Shown: positions 39,496 through 49,839, counted from the stretch's first letter. The stretch: 64,000 nucleotides of DNA from Aurantiochytrium sp. KH105 (GCA_003116975.1 BGKB01000094.1:186001-250000), one strand, 5' to 3'. Notes: a model not told the origin generated them from the letters alone. A program made the numbers and translations.

Positions 39496-41382
39496 GCCTT
39501 GCCTCGTGGACTGCCTGCGCTGCCGCGCGCAGAATGCCTCGAGGATCAGCGCATGCTCGGCGAAAAGGCCGGCGAAGAGGTCGACGAAGAGGCCGCAGGG
39601 ATAGAAAGCGGGGTGGAAAGGGTCCCACCCGCCCGCCCGGAGCCCTGCGAAACGCCAGCGCAACCCCAAATAACGTAACGGACACGTAATATCCTCTCTG
39701 TCTTATCGGATTCTTCATTTTCCGTCTAAAACAGATATTAATCTGCTAAGTCTGGTATTTTTATCTCATTTTGATAAAACAAGACAGAGGCGGGAAAAAT
39801 GTTCTATGTCGACTATTGCGCGGAGTCTGGTGCGATCACGCCACGCGTCTCTTGAGCTCCACCAATTTGCACTAGTACGTGCCCAGCCCATGCAGCCCTG
39901 CTGCCTTTTCTGAGCTCGGCCATAGTCGGCGGCCTCACCTCTTCTCGTCTCGCCACAACACGCCAGCGTCGGTGCGTCCTCGGTGCGGCCTGCGCGGCTG
40001 CAGCGGCCTTCGCGGAAGCGTCTTGGAGCTCGTCAGCGCAGGCGCTCGCGCGGAGGCCGCTCTCAGCGCCGGCTGGCTAGCCGCCAGCTACCGCCGCCGC
40101 TAGCAGTCGCGAGGCCAGCATTGCCCGGCTGCGGCGCATTGCATTGCCGCCCACAGAGAGAGAGAGAGAGAGAGCAAAGCACACCGCGCCCCATGAGTGT
40201 ATAGTATAGTAGTGTGGAGGAAAGCCGCGAGCTGGAATGCAGGACCAAGCTGCCCTGCGCAACACAGGCAACGCAATGGCGAGCAGCGCAAGCAAGCAGC
40301 TGCAGACAGCGGGCGGGGAGGTGACGTTTGGCAAGTCAAGGTGGTGCAGCTGCTGCAGGGGCGAGAGCCGGGTGGAAGAAGGCGCGGCAAGTGGGCTCAG
40401 TGCGTGCACAGGAGTGAATGAATGAATGCGCGATTCGACGTGAATAGAGGAGGGAGGGCACGGGTGAGCGCGCATGGCGACGCGCGCAAGCCCACGTGGC
40501 CAGAGGCGGGAGGGGATGCACGTGTGGCTGGATGAAATCTCCGGTGTGGTGTCGATGACGGGGCAGCTGGCAAAGATGGACGAGAGAGAGAGAGCAAGAA
40601 GCAGCGCAGCTTGCCAAGAAAAGGGGCCTCGTGCCAACAACCAACTTGGTTGAGTGAAGAAATGAGCAGCCAGAAAAAGAAAAGAAGAAAAGAAAAGAAA
40701 AGAAAGAATCGGAAAGAAAAGAAAGAAAGTGCTGCCGCTGCTTGAAGATCAAGGCGCACGCGGCACAAGGACGCGGCGCGGGGGGGGGGGGGACGAGGCG
40801 CGGGAACGGCGCAGGGGCGCGCGCGCGCGCCGCGGGTCTGTGGCGCTTGCGTCCCGGCGCGGGAAGGAGCGGCGCTTCGCGCTGCCTTCGCAGCAAGGCT
40901 GTGCCTGGTGGAGCAGGAAGAAGGAAACCTGAAAAACCTAGTTTCAACGGGGTTTTTCCGAGTCGGGCGAGACAGTGCGAGCGCGGGAGATACTGCACTT
41001 GTATGCGGAGAATCTTGACTTGCGGAAAGGGATACGCCACTTGCGGTGCGTGCACTTGGGCGCGTCTACTTGTGCATGGATGATACGCCGTGAATCCTGC
41101 AGGGCCCCCCTTCGATACGTAGGAAATCTGCACTAGGATACACAGATAAAGGGGGGTGCGAAAGGAGTTGCGGCGGCAAAGCGGAGAGGCAGAAAGGCCG
41201 GTCGTCTGGACCTCTAATTTCCTCCTGTCGTGGGCGCCAGACTCGGATTGACTGATCTCCGCGCAGCCGCCGCCCCGCTCGAGCCCGGCCCGCCGCAACA
41301 GCCTCGCAGCCTCGCAGCAGCAGCGCGACCCCGTTCCGCCGCCCTTCCCCTCCCCTCTCCCCCGCAAGACTCTTTGAGCAAG
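39496..41382. other. long divergent intergenic region
   Basis: 1.9 kb between the coiled-coil gene (minus) and acetohydroxyacid reductoisomerase (plus). It contains GA (about 40157-40174), AAAGA-type repeats near 40680-40730, a 13-base G run (40780-40792) and, just upstream of the reductoisomerase, a C/T-rich leader. A 630-codon minus frame reaches in from the reductoisomerase gene and is judged an antisense artefact. Confidence 0.5.
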
Positions 41383-42570
41383 ATGGCCTCCCGCCTTGGC
41401 ATGAGGGCCGTGCGCCTTGCGACCGTCGCGCAGCGCAGCGGTGCGCTCCGCACGGCCACCCGCACCGCGGCGCCCCGCGCCGCCGCTGCCGTTGCCGCGC
41501 CGATGATGCAGCAGGCCCGCGGCCTCAAGACCCTGAACTTTGGCGGCTCGCAGGAGGACGTCATCGAGCGCTCGGACTACCCCCAGTCCCGCTACGGCAA
41601 CATCTTCAAGGATGACACCCTCTGCATGCTCGGCTACGGCACCCAGGGCCGCGGCCAGGCCCTCAACCTCCGCGACAACGGCATGCCCGTCATCGTCGGT
41701 GTCCGCAAGGATGGTGGCTCGTGGCAGAAGGCCATCGATGATGGCTGGGTCCCGGGCACCAACCTCTTCGACATTGACGAGGCCCTCAGCAAGGGTACCG
41801 TCATCATGTACCTGTTGTCCGATGCCGGCCAGATGATGGCCTGGGACCAGGTCAAGCCCCACCTCACCCCGGGCAAGACCCTCTACGTCTCGCACGGCTT
41901 CTCGGTCGTCTTCAAGGAGGACACCAAGGTCATCCCGCCCACTGACATTGACGTCATCCTCTGCGCCCCCAAGGGCTCCGGCACCACCGTCCGCAACCTC
42001 TTCCTCGAGGGCCGCGGCATCAACGGCTCCGTCGCCGTCTACCAGGACGTCAGCGGCAAGGCTCAGGAGCGCGTTGAGGCCCTCGGTATCGCCGTCGGCT
42101 GCGGCTACCTCTACAACACCACCTTCCAGAAGGAGACCTACTCCGATCTCGTCGGTGAGCGTGGTGTCCTCATGGGCATGATCGCTGGTGCCTTCCACGC
42201 CCAGTACGACGTGCTCCGCGCCAAGGGCCACTCCCCGTCCGAGGCCTTCAACGAGACCGTCGAGGAGGCCACCCAGAGCCTGTACCCGCTCATTGGCGCC
42301 AACGGCGCTGACTGGATGTTTGCGCAGTGCTCCACCACCGCCCAGCGCGGCGCCCTCGACTGGGCTCCCCGCTTCGAGGAGGCCCTCAAGCCTGTCTTCG
42401 AGAAGCTCTACGCCGAGGTCGAGAACGGCAACGAGGCCCGCCGCTCGCTCGATGTCAACAGCCGCCCCGACTACAAGGAGTCCCTCGAGAAGGAGCTCGC
42501 CGCCATCGACCAGTCCGAGATCTGGCAGGCCGGCAAGACCGTGCGCCAGCTCCGCCCGGAGAACCAGTAA
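41383..42570 (+). CDS. ILV5: ketol-acid reductoisomerase (acetohydroxyacid reductoisomerase), mitochondrial
   Basis: Second enzyme of valine, leucine and isoleucine synthesis: isomerises and NADPH-reduces acetolactate or acetohydroxybutyrate. It is 395 residues from ATG 41383; the open frame upstream lacks an ATG. An Arg/Ala-rich mitochondrial presequence covers about the first 45 residues. The dinucleotide-binding loop is GYGTQGRGQ (from G84), followed by LSDAGQMMAWDQV, SHGFS and CAPKGSGTTVR; the Mg-binding pair is D255 and E259 (SDLVGER). The short class I form resembles fungal Ilv5. Codons are overwhelmingly C-ended, stronger than in neighbours, consistent with high expression. Confidence 0.96.
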   Translation: MASRLGMRAVRLATVAQRSGALRTATRTAAPRAAAAVAAPMMQQARGLKTLNFGGSQEDVIERSDYPQSRYGNIFKDDTLCMLGYGTQGRGQALNLRDNGMPVIVGVRKDGGSWQKAIDDGWVPGTNLFDIDEALSKGTVIMYLLSDAGQMMAWDQVKPHLTPGKTLYVSHGFSVVFKEDTKVIPPTDIDVILCAPKGSGTTVRNLFLEGRGINGSVAVYQDVSGKAQERVEALGIAVGCGYLYNTTFQKETYSDLVGERGVLMGMIAGAFHAQYDVLRAKGHSPSEAFNETVEEATQSLYPLIGANGADWMFAQCSTTAQRGALDWAPRFEEALKPVFEKLYAEVENGNEARRSLDVNSRPDYKESLEKELAAIDQSEIWQAGKTVRQLRPENQ

Positions 42571-43104
42571 GCACTGCCCACAAACAGCTAGCTATGCTTG
42601 CTATACTATTTTTTCCCTGTGCCGCTGCTTTTCCCTTTCTTTTTCTTTTTTTTGTTGAGAATCACCCGCCGACTTCTTGTCGTCGTTGTTTGCTTACTTG
42701 CTTGTCTGTGTTCATCATCCTCATCAAAGCGCAGCAGCGCGCCTGTTCTTGCTTGTTGTTGGCCTCGATCCATCCATTGGTGAAATGCTGGCCTCCCTCC
42801 CCCTTCTTTTCAAGCTATTATTTTTTATTTCGAACGAAAGTTTTGCAAGACTCTGAGAAGAATACACGATTGGCCACAAAGTGGGAATGCGCCGTGAATG
42901 AATGAATGGATGAATGAATGGATGAATGATCTGAGAAGAAGGCTTACGTGACCACAAAGAAGAGGGAGGACAAAGACAAGCGGAGAGAATCGAGTGGCTG
43001 CTCGCAATATTCGCTTTCGTTGGGGAGGGCGGACGCGAAGGGTGATGGGGAGAGGATGACTTTTGCAAGAGTTTATTGCGAGTTGGCTAGAGACAATCTC
43101 TCCG
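42571..43104. other. convergent intergenic region with GAAT repeats
   Basis: 534 bp: a T-rich 3' UTR-like segment after the reductoisomerase, then GAAT/GGAT repeats at 42895-42929. No gene is seen. Confidence 0.6.
42895..42929. repeat. (GAAT)n/(GGAT) repeat
   Basis: GAATGAATG units interrupted by GGATG variants, of the same family as the ATGA array at 13324. Confidence 0.85.
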
Positions 43105-44127
43105 TTAGACCGCGCAAGCGAATCCGTAGTCGTGGTCGATCTCGACGCTGTCGGGGCGTGCAATCTGCGACGCAATGCCCGAATCACGACGCGTGCGGCC
43201 CGCCACCTTTTGAAAGATGGGCCCACTGCGGCATTCGTCGCACTGAAGACACGAGTTCAAGCGGTACTCTCCGTTCTCGTATTGAAAGTCCTTGCAGGCA
43301 TTGTCCGGCGAGGCATCCGGCGCGCGCTGGATTTTGTTCTTGCACCCTAAGGGATTCCAGAAGGCGCGATAGGGCGCGCAGTAATTGACGTCGTAAAAGT
43401 TCTTGACGGGATCATTGTTGGGTGCAGACGAGTACGCCAGACACACACTGGCACACTCGTTCAGCGTCGAGCGCGTATTGTAGTACCAAATGTACCGGCA
43501 TGAGGGTTGCGTGAATCCAACATTCTCGAGGCAGTTCAGAACCATTGTCTTGGCCCGTTCCGGACTGATGATCCCCAAGACATTGAGCGCCGCGCACTGC
43601 CTGACGGGAGACGTAAGGTCCGTCACATTCAGGTACAGCGCAAGATCCTCGAGTGTAGAGCAGGCACCACACGGAGTCACGTGCGTCAAGTACACGGTTC
43701 CGCTCGTGTTTTGCGAAGTCGCCTCGCTCGGTGAGAGTGTCAGTAGATTGTAGCGAATCGTCTCCGTATCCGACTCGCGCGCCTCCGGATTGACAAACTC
43801 CACGTAGCAATTCTGCGTCTCGTCAATCTCCGTTACGTAGCCCTGCTCCTCCGGGTACGGATCGACGGTCTCGTACGAGGTAAAATCCACGGCGCTGAGG
43901 ACCTCGTTCAAGTTTTCGCAGCTCGTTCGCGTTTTGAGCGTCTCATAGCACGCTTCGTCCCAGGAGAGCATCCTGCCGTCTCGGGTTTGGGTCGTCTCGG
44001 CCACCAGATTCATCGCGCGAAGGTTCGCCTTTTCCTCTGCGAGTGTCGCCTCGGCCTGCGCAGCCTCCACGCACGCCACTGCTGCCACCGCGAGCACAAG
44101 CACGACGACCCCGCGAAGAGTCGTCAT
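43105..44127 (-). CDS. secreted cysteine-rich protein, unknown
   Basis: 340 residues from ATG 44127 with a clean signal peptide (LRGVVVLVLAVAAVACVEA). The mature part has about 20 cysteines, several in close pairs (PCGACSTL, CLQCDEC), and candidate N-glycosylation sites (NTS, NVT), so a disulfide-bonded extracellular or vacuolar protein is likely. There is no second TM segment. Motifs such as NYCAPYRAFWNPLGCKNK look conserved, but no family was recognised. It lies between the reductoisomerase (convergent) and the RAD5-like gene (same strand). Confidence 0.7.
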   Translation of the reverse strand: MTTLRGVVVLVLAVAAVACVEAAQAEATLAEEKANLRAMNLVAETTQTRDGRMLSWDEACYETLKTRTSCENLNEVLSAVDFTSYETVDPYPEEQGYVTEIDETQNCYVEFVNPEARESDTETIRYNLLTLSPSEATSQNTSGTVYLTHVTPCGACSTLEDLALYLNVTDLTSPVRQCAALNVLGIISPERAKTMVLNCLENVGFTQPSCRYIWYYNTRSTLNECASVCLAYSSAPNNDPVKNFYDVNYCAPYRAFWNPLGCKNKIQRAPDASPDNACKDFQYENGEYRLNSCLQCDECRSGPIFQKVAGRTRRDSGIASQIARPDSVEIDHDYGFACAV

Positions 44128-44592
44128 CTTTGACGAGTCCGCCGGCCAGCTCCGACTTGGCTGCACGTGCGGTCACGCGTCCCGACGCGAGGGTGGGGCG
44201 CACGTGGGGAGGAGAACGGGGGAGAGGAGGCGAGGGGGCGTGGCGGCTCGCACGACGATAGATTCTTTGCTATTTGAGGGACTGCCCGCTTTCCGCTTCC
44301 GCGCCGCGTGAAAAACCTAATAAACTGAAGAGAGTCATTTATTGCGTATGCGTGTGCACACCCTCATTGACGACAACACCTGAGTCGCCAGCGTGACGGG
44401 ACGGAAGGGCACTCACAGAAACGCTTCGAGCGGTGCGTGAGAATGGTAAGATGACGTATACATACTGGTGAAGGTGTTTAAGCTGTCTGTCTATCTGTGG
44501 TCTTGATCGTCCTCCTCCTCCTCGTTATCATCCTTATTCTCATCGACATCTGTGATTGCCTTTCAAAAAAAAACTACGTATGCTATCTATAC
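44128..44592. other. intergenic region
   Basis: 465 bp between two minus-strand genes: presumably the promoter of the secreted protein and the 3' UTR of the RAD5-like gene. It has a TCCTCC/TTATCC low-complexity stretch at about 44508-44545. Confidence 0.5.
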
Positions 44593-47500
44593 CTAGGCGC
44601 TGCGAAAAAGGTCGAAAAGATCCTCCATGGACAGCTTTTGGCTCTTTTGCGCGGCCGGATCGAGCGAAAGACCGTCGGCCTGGAGAGCGTCGTTGGCCAT
44701 ACTAGCCTTGCGTGCCTGGAGAGCCAGAATCTTTTGCTCCACAGTTGCCGTTGCGATGAGCCGATAGACGTGCACGGGCCGCGTCTGGCCAATTCGATGC
44801 ACGCGGTCAATGGCCTGCTCCTCAATCTGAGGATTCCACCAGGCGTCCACGAGAAAGACGACCGAGGCGCGGACGAGATTGAGTCCCACGCCGCCAGCCT
44901 TGAGGCTGACGAGGAAAATGTTGCACTTGGGGTCAGTATTGAATTGGTCAATGGCGGCCTGACGACGCTTCTGCGTCAACGAGCCGTCGAGACGCGCGCT
45001 CGTCATGTCAAGCTCACGCAAACCGCGCTCAACCATATCGAGCATCTTTGTCCATTGTGAAAAGATGAGAACCTTGATTGGGGCCTGGTTTGCGGGCTTT
45101 TGACCAGCGCCAAGAAACTTTTCACCCTGCTCACGGAGCGCTTCGCTGCCCCACACGGTCCCTCCAAGGGACTTGTTGACAGCCTCAATGCGCTGCAAGT
45201 GCTGCAGCACAAGGTCGAGTTTCGACGAGGACCGCCAGCGCGTCGAAAGCGCCTTATCTGCTGCTAGACGTCGGCCCTGCTCTTCGGCCTTCTTCTTCTT
45301 TACCTCGGACGGAAGTCGCAGCGGATTGATGTCAAGGCGACTTAGCTTGCGCCGACATACAGGACAGGCCATCTCCGCTCCTTTGTACGTGAGCACGCTT
45401 TCAAGACAAGGCTTGCACATGACATGGCCACACGTTGTGATGACAGCATCTTTGGGGGCGTCGAGGCAAATGGGGCAGTCTCCACCCTTTGATTGCTCGA
45501 GGTCGGCCAAGGCAGACTCCAAATAGGCGGCCGAGCACTCCGCGTTCGACGCTGTTCCCGCAGCAGCAGCAGCAGCAGCTGTCGACACCGTCGCAGCTGC
45601 AAAGAGGCGATCTCGCAACTGCGCAATGTATTCACGATCCGAGACAGCCTTTGGCGTGAGCGTGTCTGTTTGAGTGCCGCTCGCGCGATCTTCTTCGGCG
45701 TGACTGGAGAGCACGAGAAAGGGATGGTCACAGGCCTGACGCATACGCAAAAGGAGCGTAAAGATGGCCGCATACTTTGTGTTGGCGGACCCCGACGATA
45801 CGAAGCCGTCAAACTCGGCCTTGGAACGCGAGTAGATGGCATTGTAAAATGCGCGTTCCGCCTCGGAGAGTGTCACGTAGAGCACCTCGAGATGCTTTTC
45901 GGGTAGTTTATGCTGGGTGCTTGCCTCGGCACTCGCTTCAACGTCACGCTTGGTTCGCCGCAGCATGACGGGGCCGTCACTGAGCACCGCGCGAAGACGT
46001 TGCATTGCAGCAGCACTCTTTTCCTTGTCAACTTGCTGCTCGAAGGGCATGCGAATGATCTTGGACCACCATCCATACGAGTTCCACGGTTCGTAGCGCA
46101 AAAAGAGAAAAAGCGAATAAATGTCATCGACGCTGTTTTGCAGGGGCGTTCCCGTGAGACACCACCGGTATTGCGCCTCGAGGGCCGCCGATGCGCGCGC
46201 TGCGTCGGTCGTGCGGTTCTTTACATTGTGCGCCTCGTCGAGCACAACGCGCTCCCACGCCGTGGAAAAGAGGTCCGAGCCAGAATTTTGGAACTCGGAC
46301 GCCACCGTTCCGTAGGTGGTGAGGACGCAGTCGTAGTTTCCCAAAACGTTGACTCCACGGTTTCGGTCACTGCCGTGGAAGCGCAAGACGCGTAGACGCG
46401 CCTCCTCACTGACTTTGTCTGACAGTTCAGCCTCCCACTGACCAATGAGAGAGGTGGGACATACGATCAAGGTTCCAGGTCTCGCGCGCCGTCGACGCTT
46501 GCGCGCAGCCTTGCCGCACGATGTCGAGGACTGCGACGTTTCAAGAGTTATCTCCTCGCTTTGGGTCGACGTCGTCGCCACCAAGTCCACCTCGGCGCTG
46601 TTGCGACTACCTGTGTCCAGGTCGACACACTCCATGCCTTCGTCAGCCTCGTCTGCCGCTGCCTGGCGCTGCGCCAGCTTATCATTCGAAGCGAGAATGA
46701 GCGCAATCACCGAAACAGTTTTGCCAAGACCCATTTCATCTGCAAGGATGCCGCCGCGCAAAGGATCGACGGTGGGCGGCTCTTGAAATTGAACTTGACG
46801 CGTATACACATTGACGTAATACTTGGATGCCTTGCGGTCGCGAAACGTGCGTTCTTGCCACAAACTTTCATCTTTGGCAATCTGGGGAAGGTCCTCACGA
46901 TCAAGCATCCAACGAAGTGCTACTCGCTGATGCGGGCGCAGTGAAACGCTGAGGCCCGGGGGGTCCTCGGCGGTGCCCTCGAGGTTCTTGACGCCCAAAG
47001 TCTCTTCGATGCCTCGAGCGTCCTTTTCTGTGAGCGTGAGGACTGATCCAGCATCGCCTTGGTCGAGCGCTCCGCAGCCAGCGAACTCGAGGTTGCCTGA
47101 AGCTCCGATTGCGACGGACCCATATTTGAGTGGGTTATTGATCACCTCGCATAGCTCAAAAAAGGCAACCGCCAAGGGCTCCGTATTGTCCACGGAACGC
47201 TTGGGGTCCGGAAAAAAAGAGAAAATTTCGGGTCCTAGCAGGTCGAGGTGAAGCACGATGGGAATCTGCGAAAAAGGTCGGAGTTCTTCGGGCAAAAACG
47301 CTTGAATTGAGGCCGTCGCTCGGACGACGCCGTGGACCAGGAGCGGGTGAAGGCGACTCGAGATCCACTTGGGCAGGCGACCGAGGAAGACCTCTTTGCA
47401 GCCTTGGCCTACGCCGATGCGTACCATTGTGGAACGTCCCTTTTTCCATGTGCGTCCACGTCCTTTGCCCTTGCCCGATGCCTCTGCGGTGCTTCCCAAG

Positions 47501-47946
47501 GTTCGTTTGGTTTTCGGTTGTCCGAGAGGTTTGCTTTCCTCCACAGAGACGTTGAGTTCGGAATTTCCTACAAAGGTTTCGGTCGTCTCTTGCACGCTCA
47601 TGCTCGTAGTTGACTCGGCGTCGACTGCTAGAGAGCACAGTCGTTTCGGCCATTCGCGGCGTTTGCTCGTGGCAGCTCGTTTCGCGCTGGGATCTTGAAT
47701 TGTGAGGCGGCCGCTTCCCGTGTTGCTCGGTGCGCGTCGTTTTTTGGTCGAAAGCTGGCTGCTATCCGCGTTTACCTTTTTCATGGCTTCGTGCACGGCC
47801 TCCATGCCTCGATCAAAGTACTTGTTGAGTGCGTTTTCGACATTGCCCTCGCAGGCGTCCACAAGCGCCTTGATCTCGCGGTCACCCAGCGTCGTGCCCA
47901 GCACGCCTCGGAGCTGCGCTGCGGCGTCAGCGTTGGCTGGCGCCAT
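44593..47946 (-). CDS. RAD5: RAD5/HLTF-like SNF2 helicase with RING E3 domain
   Basis: Predicted replication-stress factor that polyubiquitinates PCNA and remodels stalled forks. It is 1,117 residues from ATG 47946. A UBA-like helix bundle opens the protein (about 8-45, ALVDACEGNVENALNKYF); a HIRAN domain lies at about 172-270 (FLGRLPKWISSRLHPLL). The SNF2 ATPase has K409 in DEMGLGKT and D570-EAH, and LTGTPLQN. A C3HC4 RING from C824 (CPICLDAPKDAVITTCGH... CPVC) is embedded between the two helicase lobes, as in RAD5 and HLTF. The C-terminal lobe has LIFSQWTKMLDM, LVSLKAGGVGLNL and DRVHRIGQTRPV. Domain order is diagnostic. An Ala run in the pre-RING linker comes from a GCA repeat. Confidence 0.93.
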   Translation of the reverse strand: MAPANADAAAQLRGVLGTTLGDREIKALVDACEGNVENALNKYFDRGMEAVHEAMKKVNADSSQLSTKKRRAPSNTGSGRLTIQDPSAKRAATSKRREWPKRLCSLAVDAESTTSMSVQETTETFVGNSELNVSVEESKPLGQPKTKRTLGSTAEASGKGKGRGRTWKKGRSTMVRIGVGQGCKEVFLGRLPKWISSRLHPLLVHGVVRATASIQAFLPEELRPFSQIPIVLHLDLLGPEIFSFFPDPKRSVDNTEPLAVAFFELCEVINNPLKYGSVAIGASGNLEFAGCGALDQGDAGSVLTLTEKDARGIEETLGVKNLEGTAEDPPGLSVSLRPHQRVALRWMLDREDLPQIAKDESLWQERTFRDRKASKYYVNVYTRQVQFQEPPTVDPLRGGILADEMGLGKTVSVIALILASNDKLAQRQAAADEADEGMECVDLDTGSRNSAEVDLVATTSTQSEEITLETSQSSTSCGKAARKRRRRARPGTLIVCPTSLIGQWEAELSDKVSEEARLRVLRFHGSDRNRGVNVLGNYDCVLTTYGTVASEFQNSGSDLFSTAWERVVLDEAHNVKNRTTDAARASAALEAQYRWCLTGTPLQNSVDDIYSLFLFLRYEPWNSYGWWSKIIRMPFEQQVDKEKSAAAMQRLRAVLSDGPVMLRRTKRDVEASAEASTQHKLPEKHLEVLYVTLSEAERAFYNAIYSRSKAEFDGFVSSGSANTKYAAIFTLLLRMRQACDHPFLVLSSHAEEDRASGTQTDTLTPKAVSDREYIAQLRDRLFAAATVSTAAAAAAAGTASNAECSAAYLESALADLEQSKGGDCPICLDAPKDAVITTCGHVMCKPCLESVLTYKGAEMACPVCRRKLSRLDINPLRLPSEVKKKKAEEQGRRLAADKALSTRWRSSSKLDLVLQHLQRIEAVNKSLGGTVWGSEALREQGEKFLGAGQKPANQAPIKVLIFSQWTKMLDMVERGLRELDMTSARLDGSLTQKRRQAAIDQFNTDPKCNIFLVSLKAGGVGLNLVRASVVFLVDAWWNPQIEEQAIDRVHRIGQTRPVHVYRLIATATVEQKILALQARKASMANDALQADGLSLDPAAQKSQKLSMEDLFDLFRSA

Positions 47947-48575
47947 TGATGGCTCTCTCTGGGCCTGTTTGCTCCCACTGCTCGCGTGACGGCGACGGAA
48001 ACCGCGTACAAGGTCGGTCTGCAGTTGTCTTCTTGTCAAGGTGGTCGTTAACCACCACCACCACCTGCCGAGGTCCGGCTCGACCTCGATCAGCGCCCCA
48101 GTAGAGAGAGCAAGGGCGCAAGGCAAACGAGACAGTGAGTAGCGACTTTGGCTGGCACGCGCGCCGTTGTCGAGACGGCGTCGCGATAAAGAGGATGGTG
48201 TTTGTTCTGCGACAGGGATTTCTTGCTTGTGCCCGGTAGCCCGCCCGCGACCTTTGTTTGCGTCGCGACGATCAAAGAAGAGGCCCCTGTGCGGTCTGCG
48301 GCAAGTCCGCGGTACAGAGTCCTTTCTCCTTGAGCGCACACGCGTGCGTCCCCCCACCCCGAAGCCCGGAGGTCAAGACAGCGACCGGGTTTGTCTCGCG
48401 CGCCTCGGAGTCCGCTGCGTAAAAATGGGTTGCGCAAGATGTTGCACATCGCACAGACACCCGAGAGTATACGATGGTGTCTACAATGGCCGGGGCAGCG
48501 CGAGACTCGTAGTAAAGCGGGAATCGCGATCGTCGTTGCGCGGCGGCGCGGCGCGGCGCGGCGCGGCGCGGCGCG
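47947..48575. other. divergent promoter region
   Basis: 629 bp between the RAD5-like gene and a small three-exon gene. It ends in a GCGGC tract (48541-48575) that abuts the start codon of the small gene. Confidence 0.5.
48541..48575. repeat. (GCGGC)n tract next to a start codon
   Basis: Pentanucleotide GC-only repeat in the presumed 5' UTR, ending immediately before ATG 48576. Confidence 0.85.
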
Positions 48576-49046
48576 ATGGATGAGGATCAGGTGGAGCTGC
48601 TGGCGGAACTGCGCGCGCTGCAGTTCACTGTGGACAAGATGTACGTGCGGGGGAAGGGGGAGACCTCACGATAGACCTGGCAGGCGATGAGATGGGCAGA
48701 CGACGTGGTGGGTGACGAAGCTGACTTGACTAACCGTGGCGACGCGACGAATCAAATGATGGAACGAATAATCAAACGAATGATGGAACAAACACAGCGT
48801 GGTGGCGCTTCGCAAGCTGCGCGAAATGACAGAGCCTGGGGGCGGGTTCTATGAAGCGCAAAAGCGAGCAGCTGAGGTACGTGCAATGTGGACCTGATGA
48901 TCCGCAATTTGGATACATTCATGGCTGACGGCGTCAACACCTTGGTGCAGTCGATGCGAATATGGGACACGCTCTTTCAGGCTGCGCGCGATGCTGAGGA
49001 GAACAAGGAGACAGGAGCTACAGACATGAACGACCAGGATGAATGA
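48576..49046 (+). CDS. small three-exon helical protein, possibly DASH Duo1-like
   Basis: Built from splice sites: exon 1 48576-48640, exon 2 48798-48876, exon 3 48951-49046, giving 79 residues. Both donors read GTACGT and phases match (2, then 0); intron 1 has a CTAAC branch-like motif (TGACTAAC near 48729). The product starts MDEDQVELLAELRALQF, continues VVALRKLREMTEPGGG and ends in SMRIWDTLFQ and a polar tail. It looks like a two-helix protein; the spacing and the Trp near the second helix recall fungal Duo1 of the kinetochore DASH complex, but this is weak. Each exon alone is too short to stand out. The stop lies in a GAATGAATGA motif. Confidence 0.55.
48641..48797 (+). other. intron 1 of the small three-exon gene
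   Basis: 157-base phase-2 intron, GTACGT donor and ACACAG acceptor, with TGACTAAC as candidate branch point. Confidence 0.6.
48877..48950 (+). other. intron 2 of the small three-exon gene
   Basis: 74-base phase-0 intron, GTACGT donor and GTGCAG acceptor, with a GGCTGAC branch-like motif. Confidence 0.6.
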
Positions 49047-49488
49047 ATGAAAGATGAGCTCAGGTGGCCAAATCATCTGCAGCAGGGTAGGGCAGGACAG
49101 GACAGGGCAAAGTTTCTGCGGCACTAACGCTCAGCGTTGGTTGCCATGAAAGAATTTCTAAGCTTGTCCGGGGCTGCTACTGCAAGCTGGGCCAAGCCGG
49201 AAATAAATTGTTCTGTGGATAGACACAACGAAAGCGCATGAGAACTAGTACTACTTTTACGAAAAAGTTGTGTGCATTTTGTTATCTCATTGTGGGGGTA
49301 CACTTGTTTGTTTTTTCGAGCTCGCCCATGTCCTTTCTTTGACGGCACGCACAGAGGTCGTTCTCGACGAGACGTAGCCTTTTACTTCTTATTTCCTCCT
49401 TTTCTTTTATTTATAAGTTGGTTCCAGAGCATAAGCTACGTGGAACGCATTGCACTAGAGGACATGATCCTTGCCGCTACGTGCTCTG
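49047..49488. other. convergent intergenic region
   Basis: 442 bp between the small three-exon gene and a minus-strand coiled-coil gene. AT-richer with T-rich runs near 49380-49410. No gene is seen. Confidence 0.5.
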
Positions 49489-49839
49489 TCAGTTGTTAGG
49501 CGAAGAAGACGAAGATGAAGACGACGACGAAGACGAAGTAGAAGCAGAAGCAGAGGACGCCGATGGTGGGCTTGCCTGTTTACCCTGCGCCTCGGCGGCT
49601 CGTCTTCGCGCGAGAATCTCCTCGACTTTGGCGTCAACTGCGCGCTGAGCGTCCATGATGGTGTTTGCGTGCTGCTTGACGGCGCTGCGAAGGCGCTGCT
49701 CGTTGAGCTGCTCCGTCTGCCGCATCTTCTTCTCCATTCTCGACACCACTTGTTCGGCCTCGCGCACCTCTCTGCGCAGTGTCTCGAGCTCTGATCTGCG
49801 CATGGGCAGGGATGCCAGCGAGCGCATGGCGTTACCCAT
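49489..49839 (-). CDS. small coiled-coil protein with Ser-rich tail
   Basis: 116 residues from ATG 49839; the frame continues upstream to 49887 without an ATG, and other in-frame Met codons follow. Residues about 14-85 form a charged heptad-like helix (RRSELETLRREVREAEQVVSRM, broken only by short polar segments), then comes a Ser tract encoded by a GAC/GAA-type repeat on the plus strand (about 49500-49545). The family is not recognised; a subunit of a cytoskeletal or trafficking complex is possible. Confidence 0.55.
   Translation of the reverse strand: MGNAMRSLASLPMRRSELETLRREVREAEQVVSRMEKKMRQTEQLNEQRLRSAVKQHANTIMDAQRAVDAKVEEILARRRAAEAQGKQASPPSASSASASTSSSSSSSSSSSSPNN

Noticed and set aside
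40336-42231. 631-codon minus frame over the reductoisomerase gene and its upstream region
   Set aside because: Val/Asp/Gly-rich antisense shadow of a highly codon-biased gene, running into microsatellites.
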